Below are positions 1-7,739 of a stretch of DNA of 64,000 bases, one piece after another (positions within the stretch are counted from its first letter, which is position 1; each line of letters begins with the position of its first letter). The DNA lies in the NCBI RefSeq assembly GCF_000720725.1, contig NZ_JOCQ01000025.1, positions 38,415 to 102,414 of the forward strand, in the 5' to 3' direction. Origin of the DNA: Streptomyces rimosus subsp. rimosus (GTDB lineage Bacteria > Actinomycetota > Actinomycetes > Streptomycetales > Streptomycetaceae). A program made the translations under genes and the position numbers. The notes beneath the pieces were generated by a model. That model was given only the letters and a program-made list of their open reading frames with translations, made no database searches and was not told where the DNA came from.

Positions 1-1
1 C

Positions 2-127
2 CAACGTTACGTGGACGACTTCCGGCGCGAGGTGTCCGTCCGAGCGGCGCATCCCGTCATCCAGCGGTTCAATGAACAGCTAAGGGAGGCGATGGGTGGG
101 GGGGTAGGTGAGGTGGACGACGAATGA
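2..127 (+). CDS. C-terminal end of an unidentified protein (5' truncated by window edge)
   Basis: An open frame enters from the left edge and stops at TGA 125-127, giving about 41 residues that end in GEVDDE. It is charged and helix-like (YVDDFRREV, then IQRFNEQLREAM) and looks like a real C-terminus, but it is too short to assign to a family. It runs tail to tail into the minus-strand phosphotransferase gene, with only 6 nt between the two stop codons. GC bias at third positions is present but weaker than in core genes, so its reality is moderately supported. Confidence 0.4.
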   Translation, partial: QRYVDDFRREVSVRAAHPVIQRFNEQLREAMGGGVGEVDDE

Positions 128-133
128 AGCGGT

Positions 134-1063
134 TCATCCCGGCTTCCACGCGCGTGGCTCGTCCTCGTTCCGGAGCGAGGAGATCCGGCGGGCGTATTCC
201 TCCGCCGTTTCGGCGTTCTCGGCGACGTTCTGCATGAGCCATGTCGTCATCTTGAATTCCTGCAGGGCTCGCAGGGTGGGGAAGCCCGGCCAGCCGCCCA
301 GGTCCCGGCCGTATGCGCCGACGAAGGCGCCGTACTGTTCCATGGTCTGCCAGCCCAGGCTGTAATGCTCGGTGGCAGTGACCATCAAATCCCATTCGGG
401 ATGGTCGAAGCTGAACCGTTCGAGGTCGATCAGGATGACCTGACCGGTACGATCCACCATCAGGTTCTGTACGTGCGCGTCCCCGTGCACGGCGCATTTC
501 CGGGATTCGAAGCGCAGGCTCGCGACGCGCTCCCGGAGTTCCTGCGCTCGCTTGCGCAGGAAGGCTCGGTCGTCCTCCGGTATGCCGACTGCCGCTGCGA
601 TGCGCCGGTCGGTCCGGCCCAGGGCCGGGTACGGCCGTAATGCCAGCGAGTCCGGCGGGCTGAGCGCATGCAGATCCCGCAGAACCGCCCCCAGCTCCCC
701 GTACGTCGGCTTCCTGTCGCCTTCCTCGATCAGGTGCCAGAACGTGACGGGGCGGCCGTCGACGACCATGGGTTGCTCCAGGTCCTCGATCACGCGCGTC
801 ACGGGGAACCCCGTACGCGTCAGCCAGCGGGACACCCGTATCTCGCCCCGGACCGCATCCAGGTATTCCGCCGAGCGGGCGATCCGCACCACCACAGGGT
901 GTGCCGCCAGCCGGAACAGCGCGTTTTCCCCGAAGCGGAGCAAGCGCGCCCCGCCGCTGTCGAGGCCTGCCCGCCGGCAGGCCCCGGCCAGCACCCGGGC
1001 GGCGCCACCCGACGTGAACGACATGACTCCATGCCCCGTGCTCTGCTCGGCGTCGGACGGCAT
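134..1063 (-). CDS. aminoglycoside phosphotransferase (APH)-family kinase
   Basis: About 309 residues with a protein-kinase-like APH fold. The catalytic loop VHGDAHVQNLM carries the conserved HGD and downstream Asn, and ILIDLERF supplies the metal-binding acidic residue. Such proteins phosphorylate small molecules (aminoglycosides, macrolides, choline, homoserine or unknown metabolites); the substrate cannot be read here. Three starts are in frame: GTG at 1075, ATG at 1063 and ATG at 1024. I chose 1063 because a GAGGGAG sequence lies about 11 nt upstream, while the same sequence abuts the GTG directly. The gene is monocistronic and lies downstream of the cytochrome c assembly block. A role in resistance is not demonstrated. 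Confidence 0.8.
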   Translation of the reverse strand: MPSDAEQSTGHGVMSFTSGGAARVLAGACRRAGLDSGGARLLRFGENALFRLAAHPVVVRIARSAEYLDAVRGEIRVSRWLTRTGFPVTRVIEDLEQPMVVDGRPVTFWHLIEEGDRKPTYGELGAVLRDLHALSPPDSLALRPYPALGRTDRRIAAAVGIPEDDRAFLRKRAQELRERVASLRFESRKCAVHGDAHVQNLMVDRTGQVILIDLERFSFDHPEWDLMVTATEHYSLGWQTMEQYGAFVGAYGRDLGGWPGFPTLRALQEFKMTTWLMQNVAENAETAEEYARRISSLRNEDEPRAWKPG

Positions 1064-1113
1064 GCCCGTATTCACTCCCTCAGCGCCGCCGGCTCATAGC
1101 CAGGCCGTCCGGC

Positions 1114-2208
1114 TCAGATCCCCGAGTACGAATGCAGCCCCGAGAAGAAGTAATTCACCACGTAGTAATTGAAGATGTACGTCAGGAACGCGAACAGGCC
1201 CAGGTAGGCGGCCTTGCGGCCCTTCCAGCCGACGGTGGCGCGGGCGTGGAGGTAGGCGGCGTAGGCGACCCAGGTGACGAAGGACCAGATCTCCTTGGAG
1301 TCCCAGCCCCAGTAGCGGCCCCAGGCCTCGCCGGCCCAGACCGCGCCCGCGATGATCGTGAAGGTCCACAGGGGGAAGATCGTGGCGTTCACGCGGTAGG
1401 AGAACTTGTCCAGGCTGGCGGCCGCGGGGAGGCGCTCCATCACAGAGGTGGCGAAGGCGCCGGGCTGCTTGCCGGACGGGTCGGCCAGCTTGGCCTCGTA
1501 GCGGTCGCGGAAGAGGTAGAGCAGCGTGGAGACGGCGCCGAGGTAGAGGAAGGCGCCGGAGATGATCGCGCAGCTGACGTGGATCCACAGCCAGTACGAG
1601 TGCAGGGCCGGGACCAGCTGGGAGCTTTCGGTGTAGAGCCAGGTGACGGCCACGCCGAGGTCCAGCAGGACGGTGGCGGTCAGCAGCAGGCCGATCCAGC
1701 GGACGTTCTTCCGCAGGGCGAGGAGGATGAGGTACGCGGCCACCGCGACCATGCCGAAGGTCGTGGAGAACTCGTACATGTTGCCCCAGGGGGCACGCTG
1801 CACGGACAGGCCGCGGGTCAGGACGCCGCCGAAGTGGATCAGGAACGCGAGGGTGGTCAGCGAGATGGCGATGCGGCCGTAGAGGTCGCCCTTCTCGGTG
1901 CCGCCCGCGGCGCCCGGGCCGTCCGGGACGTCCCGGTTGCCGTTGGTCGCGCGGGTGACGACCTTGGGGCGCTCCAGTACGGCGGTGCCGCCGCCCTGCT
2001 CGGCCGTGCGGGCCGCCGCTGCCTTGGCGGGCGCGGGCACGGTGGCGGTCAGGGCCGCCGCCGTACGGCCGACCTTGCTGCGGCTGCCGAAGGCCCACTC
2101 GGCGAGGTGCGCGAGGAAGGCGAGGGTGTAGACGGCCATGGCCGAGTAGATCAGCATGTTGCTGATACTGGCCAGGTTCTCGTTGGTGGCTGCGGCAGCG
2201 ATGTTCAC
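1114..2208 (-). CDS. ccsB: cytochrome c biogenesis protein CcsB (ResC), heme-handling membrane subunit
   Basis: 364 residues, polytopic. It carries the tryptophan-rich heme-binding signature WGRYWGWDSKEIWSF (WWD domain) of the CcmC/CcmF/CcsA family, plus histidines in the flanking helices that in this family ligate heme. With ResB it forms the System II synthetase that carries heme outside the membrane and attaches it to apocytochrome c. The N-terminus has an extra hydrophobic segment, then an Ala-rich cytoplasmic linker. Its GTG start overlaps the resB stop (GTGA at 2205-2208), so the two are translationally coupled. It is the last gene of the resA-ccdA-resB-ccsB block. Confidence 0.95.
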   Translation of the reverse strand: MNIAAAATNENLASISNMLIYSAMAVYTLAFLAHLAEWAFGSRSKVGRTAAALTATVPAPAKAAAARTAEQGGGTAVLERPKVVTRATNGNRDVPDGPGAAGGTEKGDLYGRIAISLTTLAFLIHFGGVLTRGLSVQRAPWGNMYEFSTTFGMVAVAAYLILLALRKNVRWIGLLLTATVLLDLGVAVTWLYTESSQLVPALHSYWLWIHVSCAIISGAFLYLGAVSTLLYLFRDRYEAKLADPSGKQPGAFATSVMERLPAAASLDKFSYRVNATIFPLWTFTIIAGAVWAGEAWGRYWGWDSKEIWSFVTWVAYAAYLHARATVGWKGRKAAYLGLFAFLTYIFNYYVVNYFFSGLHSYSGI

Positions 2209-4067
2209 GCGCGCGCTCCTTCGGAGGGGTCGGCAGGATCATCGGCGGAGTCGGTGCGCTTCGCCGCGTTCTCGGGGCCGGTGGGGGCGGGTTTCTTCTC
2301 GTCGGCGGCCGGGGCCGGGGTGGGGACCGGCTTGGCGGTCGCGTCCGTATCCGTACCCGAGTCGGAGTCCGTGGTCGCGTCCGTATCCGTACCCGGGTCG
2401 GAGTCCGTGGCCGCCTCCGCCGCCACCGGCGCCTCCGGCTCCAGGGCCGCGGCCAGGTCCGCCAGTTCCTCCGGCAGGCGGGCGGACTCGCTGCGGCCCA
2501 GGCCCGCCATCTCGACGACGGTCACGCCGTCGGCGCCGCGTACGGCCCGTACCCACACCCGGCGGCGCTGGATGAACAGCGAGCCGGCCAGGCCGGCCAG
2601 GATGGCGATCGCGCCGATCAGGGCGAGGCCGTTGCCGGGCTGGTGGGAGACCTGGAAGGTGGCCCACTGCTTGACGCCGACGAACTTGATGCTGCCGTCG
2701 CCGCCGGGGAGCCGCAGGCTCTCGCCGGGCTTCATCATCTGGGCGACGGCGCGGCCGTCCTGCTTGTACTGCTTGAGGTTCTTCTTCTCCAGCTGGTACA
2801 CGCTCTGCGGCAGCCCGGAGTCCACGCCGAGGTCGCCGTGGTAGGCGGTCAGCGTCAGCCGCGGGTTGTCCAGCGCGGGGAACGTGGAGAACATCGAGCC
2901 CGAGCCCTTGCCGCCGTACGTCGGCACGAAGAAGCCGGAGAAGCCGAGCTGGTTGCGCTTGCCTGCCGCGGTCTGCGCGTTGGGCACCTTGACCACACCG
3001 GTGGAGGTGTAGTTCTGCATGTCCTGCGGCAGGAACGGCACCGCGCCGCTGTAGACCTTCTTGCCGCGGCCGTCGGTGACCTCGACGACCGGCGCGTAGC
3101 CGTGCGAGAGCAGGAAGATCTTGGAGTCGGCGATCTCCAGCGGGTGGTTGACCTCGATCTTGCCCTGGTGCTCCTGGCCGTCCGCGCCCTGGAAGTACGA
3201 GATGTTGGCGCGGAACTCGCGCGGGGTGCCCTTCTGGGGGCCGGTGCGCTCGTAGGACGCGTCGAAGCTCTTGAGGGAGAAGCCGAACGGTTCGAGGTCG
3301 TCGGTGTCGTAGAAGGCACCGGACTTGAAGTTGTCGTACTGGGTGAGGCTGTTCGCGAAGCCGTCGCCCTCGACCACCAGCTTGCCGCCCTCGGACTTCC
3401 ACAGGCTGCCGACGGCGACCGCGACCAGGATCACGATCAGCGAGACGTGGAAGACCAGGTTGCCCGCCTCGCGCAGGTACCCCTTCTCGGCGGCGACCGC
3501 GTCATCGACGGTGTGGGCGCGGAAGCGGCGCTTCTTCAGCAGGCGCTGGGCGGCGCCGAGCACCTCGTCGGGCGCCCGGTCCGTACGCCAGGTCGTGTAC
3601 GCGGGCAGCCGGGTCAGCCGGCGGGGGGCGCGCGGCGGGCGGCTGCGCAGCTGGCCGACGAACTGCCACGAGCGCGGCACGATGCAGCCGATCAGCGAGA
3701 TGAACAGCAGCAGGTAGATCGCGGAGAACCACACCGAGCTGTAGACGTGGAACAGGCCCAGCTTGTCGTACAGCGGCGCCAGCGTCGGGTGGTCGGTGCG
3801 GAACTGCTCGACCTTGGTGGGGTCGATGCTGGTCTGCGGGACCAGCGAGCCGGGGATGGCGCCCAGCGAGAGCAGGAACAGCAGGATCAGCGCGACCCGC
3901 ATCGAGGTCAGCTGCCGCCAGAACCAGCGGGCCCAGCCGATCGGTCCGAGGGACGGCAGGGAGACCTCCCCGGCCGCCTCTTCCTCGGGCGCGGTGGACA
4001 GCTGCGAGCCCGCGGCGCCGACCTCGGCGTCGTCGGCGTCGCGGGGGGTGTCGGTCTTGGAGGCCAT
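2205..4067 (-). CDS. resB: cytochrome c biogenesis protein ResB
   Basis: 620 residues from the ATG; a TTG one codon earlier at 4070 is also possible. The ResB architecture is visible: N-terminal transmembrane helices (LTSMRVALILLFLLS, then FSAIYLLLFISLIGC), a third near residue 210 (FHVSLIVILVAVAVG), a large extracytoplasmic domain, and a last helix (ALIGAIAILAGLAG) before a cytoplasmic tail. It partners CcsB in covalent heme attachment to c-type cytochromes. The acidic tail contains an exact-frame 12-residue duplication, annotated separately. It starts 4 nt from the ccdA stop and overlaps ccsB, so all four genes are probably one transcript. Confidence 0.95.
   Translation of the reverse strand: MASKTDTPRDADDAEVGAAGSQLSTAPEEEAAGEVSLPSLGPIGWARWFWRQLTSMRVALILLFLLSLGAIPGSLVPQTSIDPTKVEQFRTDHPTLAPLYDKLGLFHVYSSVWFSAIYLLLFISLIGCIVPRSWQFVGQLRSRPPRAPRRLTRLPAYTTWRTDRAPDEVLGAAQRLLKKRRFRAHTVDDAVAAEKGYLREAGNLVFHVSLIVILVAVAVGSLWKSEGGKLVVEGDGFANSLTQYDNFKSGAFYDTDDLEPFGFSLKSFDASYERTGPQKGTPREFRANISYFQGADGQEHQGKIEVNHPLEIADSKIFLLSHGYAPVVEVTDGRGKKVYSGAVPFLPQDMQNYTSTGVVKVPNAQTAAGKRNQLGFSGFFVPTYGGKGSGSMFSTFPALDNPRLTLTAYHGDLGVDSGLPQSVYQLEKKNLKQYKQDGRAVAQMMKPGESLRLPGGDGSIKFVGVKQWATFQVSHQPGNGLALIGAIAILAGLAGSLFIQRRRVWVRAVRGADGVTVVEMAGLGRSESARLPEELADLAAALEPEAPVAAEAATDSDPGTDTDATTDSDSGTDTDATAKPVPTPAPAADEKKPAPTGPENAAKRTDSADDPADPSEGARA
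2338..2409. repeat. 36-bp tandem duplication inside resB
   Basis: Two nearly identical 36-bp units start at 2338 and 2374. They encode two 12-residue repeats of the type DSDxGTDTDATx in the cytoplasmic tail of ResB. The period is a multiple of three, so the frame is kept. The differences are mostly single bases, which suggests a recent duplication in a disordered acidic linker. Confidence 0.9.
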
Positions 4068-4070
4068 CAA

Positions 4071-4832
4071 TCAGATCCCTGGGGTGAAGCTGCTGGTCCA
4101 GCTCTGCAGGCCGGACATCATGTCGGCCCATACGCCGGTGAGGAGCAGGACGCCGAGCGCGACCATCATGCCGCCGCCGAGGCGCATCACCCACACATAG
4201 TGGCGTTTGACCCAGCCGAAGGCGCCCAGCGCCTTGCGGAAGGCGAGGGCGACGAAGACGAACGGCAGGCCCAGTCCCAGACAGTAGGCCACGGTCAGCA
4301 GGGCGCCGCGGCCGGCACTGGCCTGGTTGAGGGCGAGCGAGCTGACCGCGGTGAGCGTCGGGCCCAGGCACGGTGTCCAGCCGACGCCGAAGAGCACGCC
4401 GAGCACCGGCGCGCCGGCCAGGCCCATGGCGGGCTTCTTGTGGAAGCGCAGCTCGCGCTGGCCGAAGTTCTTCAGGACGCCCGCGAAGGCCAGCCCGAGC
4501 AGGATCATCAGGGCGCCGAGGACCTTGTTGATCAGGTCCTGGTAGTCCTGGAGCACCGTGCCGAAGTAGCCGAAGAGCGCGCCGCCGGAGACGAAGACGG
4601 CGGTGAAGCCGAGGACGAAGAGGGAGGCGCCGGCCAGCATCCGGCCGCGCTTGGCCTCGGCGAGGTCCGCTCCGGTCACGCCCGTGACGTAGGACATGTA
4701 GCCGGGTACGAGCGGCAGCACGCAGGGCGAGAAGAAGGAGACCAGGCCGCCGAGGAGGGCGACGGGCACGGCGAGCAGCAGCGCGCCCGAGGTGATGGTG
4801 GCGGCGGGGCCGGTGGCGGCGAGGGGGATCAC
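4071..4832 (-). CDS. ccdA: CcdA-family membrane electron carrier for cytochrome c biogenesis
   Basis: 253 residues, about six transmembrane helices. The two redox cysteines of the DsbD/CcdA core are visible in SPCVLPLVPGY and GWTPCLGPTL. CcdA moves reducing equivalents from cytoplasmic thioredoxin across the membrane to an extracytoplasmic thiol carrier, here the ResA-like lipoprotein encoded immediately upstream. The start is a GTG at 4832, 4 nt after the resA stop, so it is probably coupled. The family assignment is secure; use of the electrons for apocytochrome reduction is inferred from the operon. Confidence 0.95.
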   Translation of the reverse strand: MIPLAATGPAATITSGALLLAVPVALLGGLVSFFSPCVLPLVPGYMSYVTGVTGADLAEAKRGRMLAGASLFVLGFTAVFVSGGALFGYFGTVLQDYQDLINKVLGALMILLGLAFAGVLKNFGQRELRFHKKPAMGLAGAPVLGVLFGVGWTPCLGPTLTAVSSLALNQASAGRGALLTVAYCLGLGLPFVFVALAFRKALGAFGWVKRHYVWVMRLGGGMMVALGVLLLTGVWADMMSGLQSWTSSFTPGI

Positions 4833-4836
4833 GTGA

Positions 4837-5451
4837 TCACTTCTCGTCGATCAGCGGCTTGAGCATCTTGTTCAGCTCCTCCTCGCCGAGCGGGCCGATG
4901 GACCGCGCGGCGATCCTTCCCTGCCGGTCGACGGCGATGGTGGAGGGGATCGCCTGCGGGTTGAGGCTGCCCTTGGGGAAGCGCAGCATCAGCTTGCCGG
5001 TCGGGTCGAACAGGCTCGGGTACGGCACCTTGTGCTGTTCCTCGAAGCTGACCGCCTGGGACTTCTGCGAGTCGCGGGTGTTGATGCCGACGAACTGGAC
5101 GCCCCGGTCCTTGGTCTCGTTCGCGACCTTGGCGAAGTTGGGGGCCTCGGCGATGCAGGGGGCGCACCACGATCCCCAGACGTTGAGGACGACGACCTTG
5201 CCCTTGTAGTCCGCGATGTCCAGCTTGGCACCCTGGGTGGTTTCGCCGGAGATCTCGGGTACGGGTTTGCGGTCGGCCTTCGCGACCCGCTCGACGCCGT
5301 CCTTGCCCTCGACGAACTGGGTCTGCTCGGAGCCGCCCGAGCGGCCCTCGCCGCAGGCAGCGAGCGTCAGCGCCGCGAGCGCGGCGCCCGTGGCGAACAG
5401 GGCGGTGCGGCGATGACTGGCGAGTCGTCGGGGGACGCGGCAGGCACTCAT
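4837..5451 (-). CDS. resA: ResA/TlpA-like thiol-disulfide oxidoreductase lipoprotein
   Basis: 204 residues. An N-terminal signal ends in a lipobox (LTLAAC, Cys33), so the protein is probably lipid-anchored outside the membrane. The thioredoxin-fold active site is GSWCAPC (Cys96 and Cys99), and the cis-proline loop lies in AIPSTIAVD. It keeps the CXXCH cysteines of apocytochrome c reduced, taking electrons from CcdA. It is the first gene of the block. The next minus-strand gene upstream is the deacetylase, which has its own hairpin terminator, so the block probably starts from a promoter between 5452 and 5548. Confidence 0.93.
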   Translation of the reverse strand: MSACRVPRRLASHRRTALFATGAALAALTLAACGEGRSGGSEQTQFVEGKDGVERVAKADRKPVPEISGETTQGAKLDIADYKGKVVVLNVWGSWCAPCIAEAPNFAKVANETKDRGVQFVGINTRDSQKSQAVSFEEQHKVPYPSLFDPTGKLMLRFPKGSLNPQAIPSTIAVDRQGRIAARSIGPLGEEELNKMLKPLIDEK

Positions 5452-5548
5452 GTGAAAAGTTTCGCATGGGGCGGTTACGGATCTTCCGCACCCCCCTCGC
5501 CGGGCCCGTGTCCGTCGTGTCCGGGCACGTCAGCGGGGTCTCACCGGT

Positions 5549-5589
5549 ACGGGTACGGGCCGGAGCGCGCGGCCCCGGCCCGTACCCGT
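5549..5589 (-). terminator. hairpin terminator downstream of the polysaccharide deacetylase
   Basis: The 15-nt arms at 5549-5563 and 5575-5589 are perfectly complementary and very GC-rich, with an 11-nt loop. It follows the minus-strand deacetylase stop by about 25 nt and precedes resA, separating the two units. Confidence 0.8.
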
Positions 5590-5595
5590 GCGCGT

Positions 5596-5625
5596 CTCAG
5601 GCCCCCGAGCGGCTCAGGCCCCCGA
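5596..5625 (-). repeat. 13-bp duplication spanning the deacetylase stop codon
   Basis: The sequence CTCAGGCCCCCGA (plus-strand reading) occurs at 5596-5608 and again at 5613-5625, period 17. The second copy is the last codons and TGA of the deacetylase gene; the first lies just downstream. The last coding bases plus the stop are therefore repeated once after the gene. Confidence 0.85.
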
Positions 5626-6831
5626 CAGGAACGCCTTCCAGCCGCCGGCCGGCTTCTGGCCCACGCCCATGCCCTGGAGCTTGGTGACGACCTTGGGGTC
5701 CTGCGCGTCCAGCCAGTCGGTGAACTGGCGGAAGGAGACCAGCCGCACGTCCTTGCGCTTCTCGTCGGCGATGTGCTTCAGCGCCTCCTCGACGGCGTCC
5801 ATGTAGATGCCGCCGTTCCACTGCTCGAAGTGGTTGCCGACGAACAGCGGCGCGCGGTTGGTCTCGTAGGCCCGCTCGAAGCCCTTGATGTAGGCGCCGG
5901 TGGCCTCCTTGCGCCAGCCCGGGTAGTTGGCGGGCGGGCCCTTGGTGGAGTTCTTCGACTGGTTGGCGAGGATGTTGTAGTCCATCGAGAGGACCTCGAA
6001 GCGGTGCCCGGGGAACGGTATCTGCTGGAGCGGGAAGTCCCACAGGCCCATCTTCTTCTTCGGCCAGCGCTGTACGCCGCCCGGCGAGCTGGCGTCGTAG
6101 CGCCAGCCCAGCTTCTTGGCGGTGGGCAGCAGGTTGTCCTGGCCGAGCAGGCACGGCGTACGGCCGCCGACCAGCTCCTTCTTGTAGTCGAACGGCAGCG
6201 GCTCCAGGTCGGTGAAGCCGGTGTTCGTGCGCCACTTCGTGACGAAGTCCATGGCCTGGTCGATCTCGGACTGCCACTGGGCCGGGGTCCAGTGCTTGAC
6301 CGAGGTGCGGGCCTCGCCGCAGAAATGCCCGTTGAAGTGGGTGCCGATCTCGTGGCCCTCCAGCCACGCCTCCCGCACGTTCTGCAGCGTCGCCTTGATG
6401 TGCTCGTCGGAGAGGTAGCCGATGTCGGAGGCGCCGACCTTGTTGTTCGGGGGGCGGTAGAGGTGCTTCTTGGACTCCGGGAGGCAGTACAGCCCGGAGA
6501 GGAAGAAGGTCATCGCCGCGTTGTGGTCCTTGGCCAGCTTGCGGAAGCGCGGGAAGAGGCCGTTGCCGACCTCTCCCGCACCGTCCCACGAGAAGATCAC
6601 GAACTGCGGCGGGGTCTCCCCCGGTTCCAGCCGGCGCGGTTTGTCCGGCTGGTGGGGCTGCGGACCGGCGTCGGCCGTGGAGCCGTCGCCGATCGGCTTG
6701 GCCTTCGCCCGTACGGTGTTCTTGCCTCCGCCGGGCTCGGAACCGGAGCCGGAGGAGCAGCCCGCGACGCCGAGCGCCGCGGCCGCACCCACTCCCATGC
6801 CCAGCAGGTTCCGCCGACTGATCGCGCGCAT
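5614..6831 (-). CDS. Tat-type lipoprotein, polysaccharide deacetylase superfamily (atypical)
   Basis: About 405 residues from the chosen start. The N-terminus MRAISRRNLLGMG has a twin-arginine-like motif, a hydrophobic stretch and a lipobox (GVAGC), so export by Tat and lipidation are likely. The NodB-type core is recognisable: FVIFSWDGAGE takes the place of motif 1 (usually TFDDG) and GTHFNGHFC supplies the His-x-x-x-His metal pair. Only one Asp remains in motif 1, so metal binding or catalysis may be altered. Longer starts at 6882 and 6906 are open but lack a ribosome site and would place 17 or 25 residues before the signal. An AT-rich leader lies upstream. Confidence 0.85.
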   Translation of the reverse strand: MRAISRRNLLGMGVGAAAALGVAGCSSGSGSEPGGGKNTVRAKAKPIGDGSTADAGPQPHQPDKPRRLEPGETPPQFVIFSWDGAGEVGNGLFPRFRKLAKDHNAAMTFFLSGLYCLPESKKHLYRPPNNKVGASDIGYLSDEHIKATLQNVREAWLEGHEIGTHFNGHFCGEARTSVKHWTPAQWQSEIDQAMDFVTKWRTNTGFTDLEPLPFDYKKELVGGRTPCLLGQDNLLPTAKKLGWRYDASSPGGVQRWPKKKMGLWDFPLQQIPFPGHRFEVLSMDYNILANQSKNSTKGPPANYPGWRKEATGAYIKGFERAYETNRAPLFVGNHFEQWNGGIYMDAVEEALKHIADEKRKDVRLVSFRQFTDWLDAQDPKVVTKLQGMGVGQKPAGGWKAFLSGA

Positions 6832-6919
6832 ACCGTCGTCCCATCCGTACTCGTCACACTCAATATCCGTATAAACGGACATGGAGTAAGAGGTTCTGGC
6901 GAACACGGAGGTTCCGGGC

Positions 6920-6960
6920 TATTAGTGCAAATTCATTATTTTACTTTTTATTGATCTCGC
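6920..6960 (-). promoter_or_regulatory. AT-rich patch upstream of the deacetylase gene
   Basis: About 40 bp of strongly A+T-rich DNA (runs of T and A such as ATTATTTTACTTTTTATTG) in otherwise more than 70% GC sequence. It lies 90-130 bp before the deacetylase start. It probably holds the promoter, and it is the kind of sequence bound by the nucleoid protein Lsr2. No clear -10/-35 pair could be fixed. Confidence 0.5.
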
Positions 6961-7016
6961 GTAACACCGGTCCCTCGCGTCCCTCACGCAACAGGATGCG
7001 AGAAACCGGCTGGAGG

Positions 7017-7739
7017 TTACGCCCCGGCGGCCTTGGATTTCCCCGCCTGCGGCCTGGCGCCCGCCCGCAGGTGCGCCGGCACCAGATCGAGCGCCGGCTC
7101 GGTGTACCCCACCGAAATGATCTTGTCGCCGCGGAAGGTGAACGAGGTCAGCGAGGCGAGCGTGCACTGCCGCTTGCGCGGGTCGTGCCACAGCCGCCGC
7201 CGCTCCGCGAAGCTGCGCACGACCCAGATCGGCAGCTGGTGGCTGACCGCCACCGCCTCGTGCCCGCGGGCCGCGTCGCGCGCCGCGCCGAGCGCCGCCA
7301 TCATCCGTACGACCTGCTCCAGATACGGCTCGCCCCACGACGGCCGGAACGGGTTGGTCAGGTACTTCCAGTTCCCCGGCTTCTTCAGCGCGCCGTCGCC
7401 GACCCCGAAGGTCTTGCCCTCGAAGACGTTGGCCGCCTCTATCAGCCGCTCGTCCGTGGCCAGGTCGAGGCCGTGCGCCTTGGCGATCGGCGTCGCGGTC
7501 TCCTGCGCCCGCTCCAGCGGGGACGCCACGACGTGCGTGACGTCCCGCCCCGCCAGGTGCTCGGCCACCCGGTCGGCCATCCGCCGGCCCAGCTCGGAGA
7601 GGTGGTAGCCGGGCCGCCGCCCGTACAGCACGCCCTCGGGGTTGTGCACCTCGCCGTGTCGCATCAGGTGGACAACGGTGATGTCTTCGCTGCTCATGTC
7701 ACCCATCTTCCGGTCCGTCCCGCCGTACGCCCCGCTCAC
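7017..7739 (-). CDS. histidine phosphatase family protein (phosphoglycerate mutase-like)
   Basis: 240 residues from a GTG that overlaps the hemL stop (GTGA, 7736-7739). The catalytic signature HLMRHGEV provides the phospho-accepting His, and AVAVSHQLPIW carries the second catalytic His. Members dephosphorylate small phosphoesters; the substrate is not evident. A shorter start at ATG 7697, with GGAAG about 9 nt upstream, is at least as good and would remove 14 poorly conserved-looking residues. Coupling to hemL suggests co-expression. I remember this hemL/phosphatase/Res gene order from other Streptomyces. Confidence 0.88.
   Translation of the reverse strand: MSGAYGGTDRKMGDMSSEDITVVHLMRHGEVHNPEGVLYGRRPGYHLSELGRRMADRVAEHLAGRDVTHVVASPLERAQETATPIAKAHGLDLATDERLIEAANVFEGKTFGVGDGALKKPGNWKYLTNPFRPSWGEPYLEQVVRMMAALGAARDAARGHEAVAVSHQLPIWVVRSFAERRRLWHDPRKRQCTLASLTSFTFRGDKIISVGYTEPALDLVPAHLRAGARPQAGKSKAAGA

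Noticed and set aside
2643..4862. Very long open frame opposite resB and ccdA (739 codons)
   Set aside because: It is antisense to well-supported genes; GC-rich third positions of the real genes remove stop codons on the other strand. The product is repetitive Gly/Ala/Arg without domain sense.
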